From assembly GCA_016779015.1 (NCBI GenBank), contig JADHOK010000083.1, positions 1 through 5,963 of the forward strand: a stretch of DNA of 5,963 nt, in the 5' to 3' direction. This DNA comes from PS1 clade bacterium (GTDB lineage Bacteria > Pseudomonadota > Alphaproteobacteria > RS24). Each line of letters starts with the position of its first letter. Position 1 is the first letter of the stretch. Below are positions 4,233 to 5,963 of the stretch, piece after piece. A program made the translations under genes and the position numbers. The notes beneath the pieces were generated by a model. The model was not told the DNA's origin, did no database searches, and was given only the letters and a program-made list of their open reading frames with translations.

Positions 4233-5963
4233 ATGCTCGGTCTTTCGTCAGTTGCTAAGCGGCTTTTCGGCTCGGTCAATGACCGAAAGCTGCGCCGCTA
4301 TGCGGGGCGGCTCGAGCGCATCAACGCGCTGGAAAGCGATTTCGAGGCGCTCGATGATGCGGCTCTAAAAGCCAAGACAGACGAGTTCAAAACGCGCCTC
4401 GCAAATGGCGAGACGCTAGACGATATTCTCGAAGAAGCTTTCGCCGCTGTGCGCGAAGCGGCGCGCCGCACATTGGGCCAGCGCCATTACGATGTGCAGA
4501 TGATTGGCGGCATGGTGCTGCATGACGGCGCTATCTCGGAAATGAAAACCGGTGAGGGTAAAACCCTTGTCGCCACCCTGCCCTGCTATTTGAACGCTTT
4601 GGCGGGTCACCCCGTGCATGTGGTGACGGTCAATGATTATCTGGCGCAACGCGACGCCGATTGGATGCGCGTCGTACACCAGGCGCTGGGCCTATCGGTT
4701 GGCTGCATTGTGCACGATATGGATGATGCGGCGCGCAAAGCCGCCTACACTGCTGACATTACCTACGCCACCAATAATGAGCTGGGTTTCGATTATCTAC
4801 GCGACAATATGAAATACAGCCGCGCCGAAATGTGCCAACGCGGCCATGGCTTCGCTATTGTTGACGAGGTCGACAGTATTCTCATTGACGAGGCGCGCAC
4901 GCCGCTGATTATTTCGGGGCCGTTGGAAGACCGCACCGACCTTTATGTCGGCATCAACAAGCTGGTGCCGCATCTCACCGAAGCCGATTACGAGCTGGAT
5001 GAGAAAACCAAAACCGTCAATCTGTCCGATGACGGCAATGAGCATATGGAAGGGCTGCTCATCGAAAACGGGTTTTTGGAAGCCGACGCGTCGATTTACG
5101 ACATCCAAAATGTTTCGTTGGTGCACCATGTTTCCAACGCGCTGCGCGCCCATATTCTGTTTCAAAAAGACCGCGATTATATTGTTCGCGGCGCGGGCGA
5201 TACCGGCCAGGTGATTATTATTGACGAGTTTACCGGCCGCATGATGGAAGGGCGTCGTTTTTCCGACGGCCTCCACCAAGCGCTGGAAGCCAAAGAGGGC
5301 GTCGCCATCCAGCCGGAAAACCAGACGCTGGCATCCATCACTTTTCAGAATTATTTCCGCCTTTACGAGACCTTGTCGGGCATGACCGGCACGGCGCTGA
5401 CCGAAGCCGAAGAATTTATGGATATTTACGGCCTCGACGTTCTCGAGGTTCCGACCAATACGGATATTTCGCGTATCGATGAAGACGATGCGATTTATCG
5501 CACGGCGGCGGAAAAAACCGCCGCGATTATCGAGCTGGTCGAAGAATGCCAGAAGAACAACCAGCCGGTTCTGGTCGGTACCACCTCGATTGATAAATCT
5601 GAGGAATTGGCCGCCGCGCTGAAAGCCAGAAAGATTAACCACAGCGTGTTGAACGCACGCTATCACGAGCAGGAAGCGCAAATCATCGCACTGGCCGGTG
5701 TGCCGGGCGCCGTCACCATCGCCACCAATATGGCCGGTCGCGGCACCGATATTCAGCTCGGCGGCAATCTCGATATGCGCCTTGCGCAAGAGGCCGATGA
5801 GAGCCAACACGCCGCCATTATCGCAGAAGTCGAAAAGCTGAAAGCGCAAGCGCTGGAAGCCGGCGGGCTTTGCGTCATCGGCACGGAACGCCATGAAAGC
5901 CGCCGCATCGACAATCAGCTGCGCGGTCGTTCAGGACGCCAAGGCGACCCCGGGCGGTCGTGC
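4233..5963 (+). CDS. secA: Preprotein translocase ATPase SecA, 3' end cut by the window edge
   Basis: The frame is open for 577 codons to the right edge; full SecA is about 850-950 residues. SecA is the cytoplasmic/membrane-bound motor that pushes unfolded pre-proteins through SecYEG using ATP. Visible landmarks are the N-terminal MLGLSSVAKRLFGS, the Q-motif region RHYDVQMIGG (84-93), Walker A MKTGEGKT (104-111), VTVNDYLAQRDADW (131-144), TNNELGFDYLRDNM (180-193), Walker B DEVD (211-214) with IDEARTPLIISG, then the pre-protein cross-linking domain. NBD2 follows with IDEFTGRMM, QPENQTLASIT, GMTGTALTEAEEF, ATNMAGRGTDIQLGG and the arginine-finger segment ERHESRRIDNQLRGRSGRQGDPG near the edge. 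The helical scaffold, wing domain and C-terminal zinc-binding tail lie outside. No frameshift or missing catalytic residue is seen. It is divergent from the parvulin gene. Confidence 0.98.
   Translation, partial: MLGLSSVAKRLFGSVNDRKLRRYAGRLERINALESDFEALDDAALKAKTDEFKTRLANGETLDDILEEAFAAVREAARRTLGQRHYDVQMIGGMVLHDGAISEMKTGEGKTLVATLPCYLNALAGHPVHVVTVNDYLAQRDADWMRVVHQALGLSVGCIVHDMDDAARKAAYTADITYATNNELGFDYLRDNMKYSRAEMCQRGHGFAIVDEVDSILIDEARTPLIISGPLEDRTDLYVGINKLVPHLTEADYELDEKTKTVNLSDDGNEHMEGLLIENGFLEADASIYDIQNVSLVHHVSNALRAHILFQKDRDYIVRGAGDTGQVIIIDEFTGRMMEGRRFSDGLHQALEAKEGVAIQPENQTLASITFQNYFRLYETLSGMTGTALTEAEEFMDIYGLDVLEVPTNTDISRIDEDDAIYRTAAEKTAAIIELVEECQKNNQPVLVGTTSIDKSEELAAALKARKINHSVLNARYHEQEAQIIALAGVPGAVTIATNMAGRGTDIQLGGNLDMRLAQEADESQHAAIIAEVEKLKAQALEAGGLCVIGTERHESRRIDNQLRGRSGRQGDPGRSC

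Noticed and set aside
4797..5894. A 365-codon open frame on the minus strand across secA.
   Set aside because: It is antisense to strongly conserved SecA motifs, resembles no protein family I know, and is explained by codon bias of the sense gene opening the opposite frame.

Overview
The window looks like an ordinary housekeeping segment of an alphaproteobacterial chromosome. It is GC-rich and densely packed, with genes abutting or overlapping. The protein repertoire is secA, a periplasmic parvulin, argJ, a Nudix/MutT hydrolase, an NDUFAF5-like methyltransferase and comF. From memory this neighbourhood recurs in alphaproteobacteria, and the methyltransferase is of the alphaproteobacterial/mitochondrial complex I type. 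I cannot assign an order or genus from the sequence. There are no mobile elements, CRISPR arrays, tRNAs or rRNAs.

Layout: bases 1-644 (minus strand) hold the N-terminal 214 codons of a ComF-family phosphoribosyltransferase that runs off the left edge. It is divergent from a complete class I SAM-dependent methyltransferase (655-1551, plus), and the candidate starts are 10 bases apart or overlapping. The methyltransferase converges tail-to-tail with a minus-strand gene cluster, and the two stop codons overlap. Read from its promoter side, the cluster is parvulin (4052-3222), argJ (3207-1942) and mutT (1961-1548), with spacings of +14 and -20 bases, so it is very probably one operon. A 180-base divergent intergenic region (4053-4232) separates it from secA (4233 to the right edge, 577 codons, truncated before the end of the motor).

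Functions: SecA drives pre-proteins through SecYEG, and the neighbouring secreted parvulin probably helps exported proteins fold, so the divergent pair shares an envelope theme. ArgJ recycles the acetyl group in arginine synthesis, MutT probably cleans the nucleotide pool, the NDUFAF5-like protein probably matures respiratory complex I, and ComF has a PRPP-transferase-like fold.

The least ordinary part is the secA leader. It has a TTGACA promoter-like element, a perfect 7-bp inverted repeat that would form a hairpin at or near the 5' end of the mRNA, and a 30-codon open frame whose stop codon overlaps the secA Shine-Dalgarno. I see no convincing undescribed multi-gene system.
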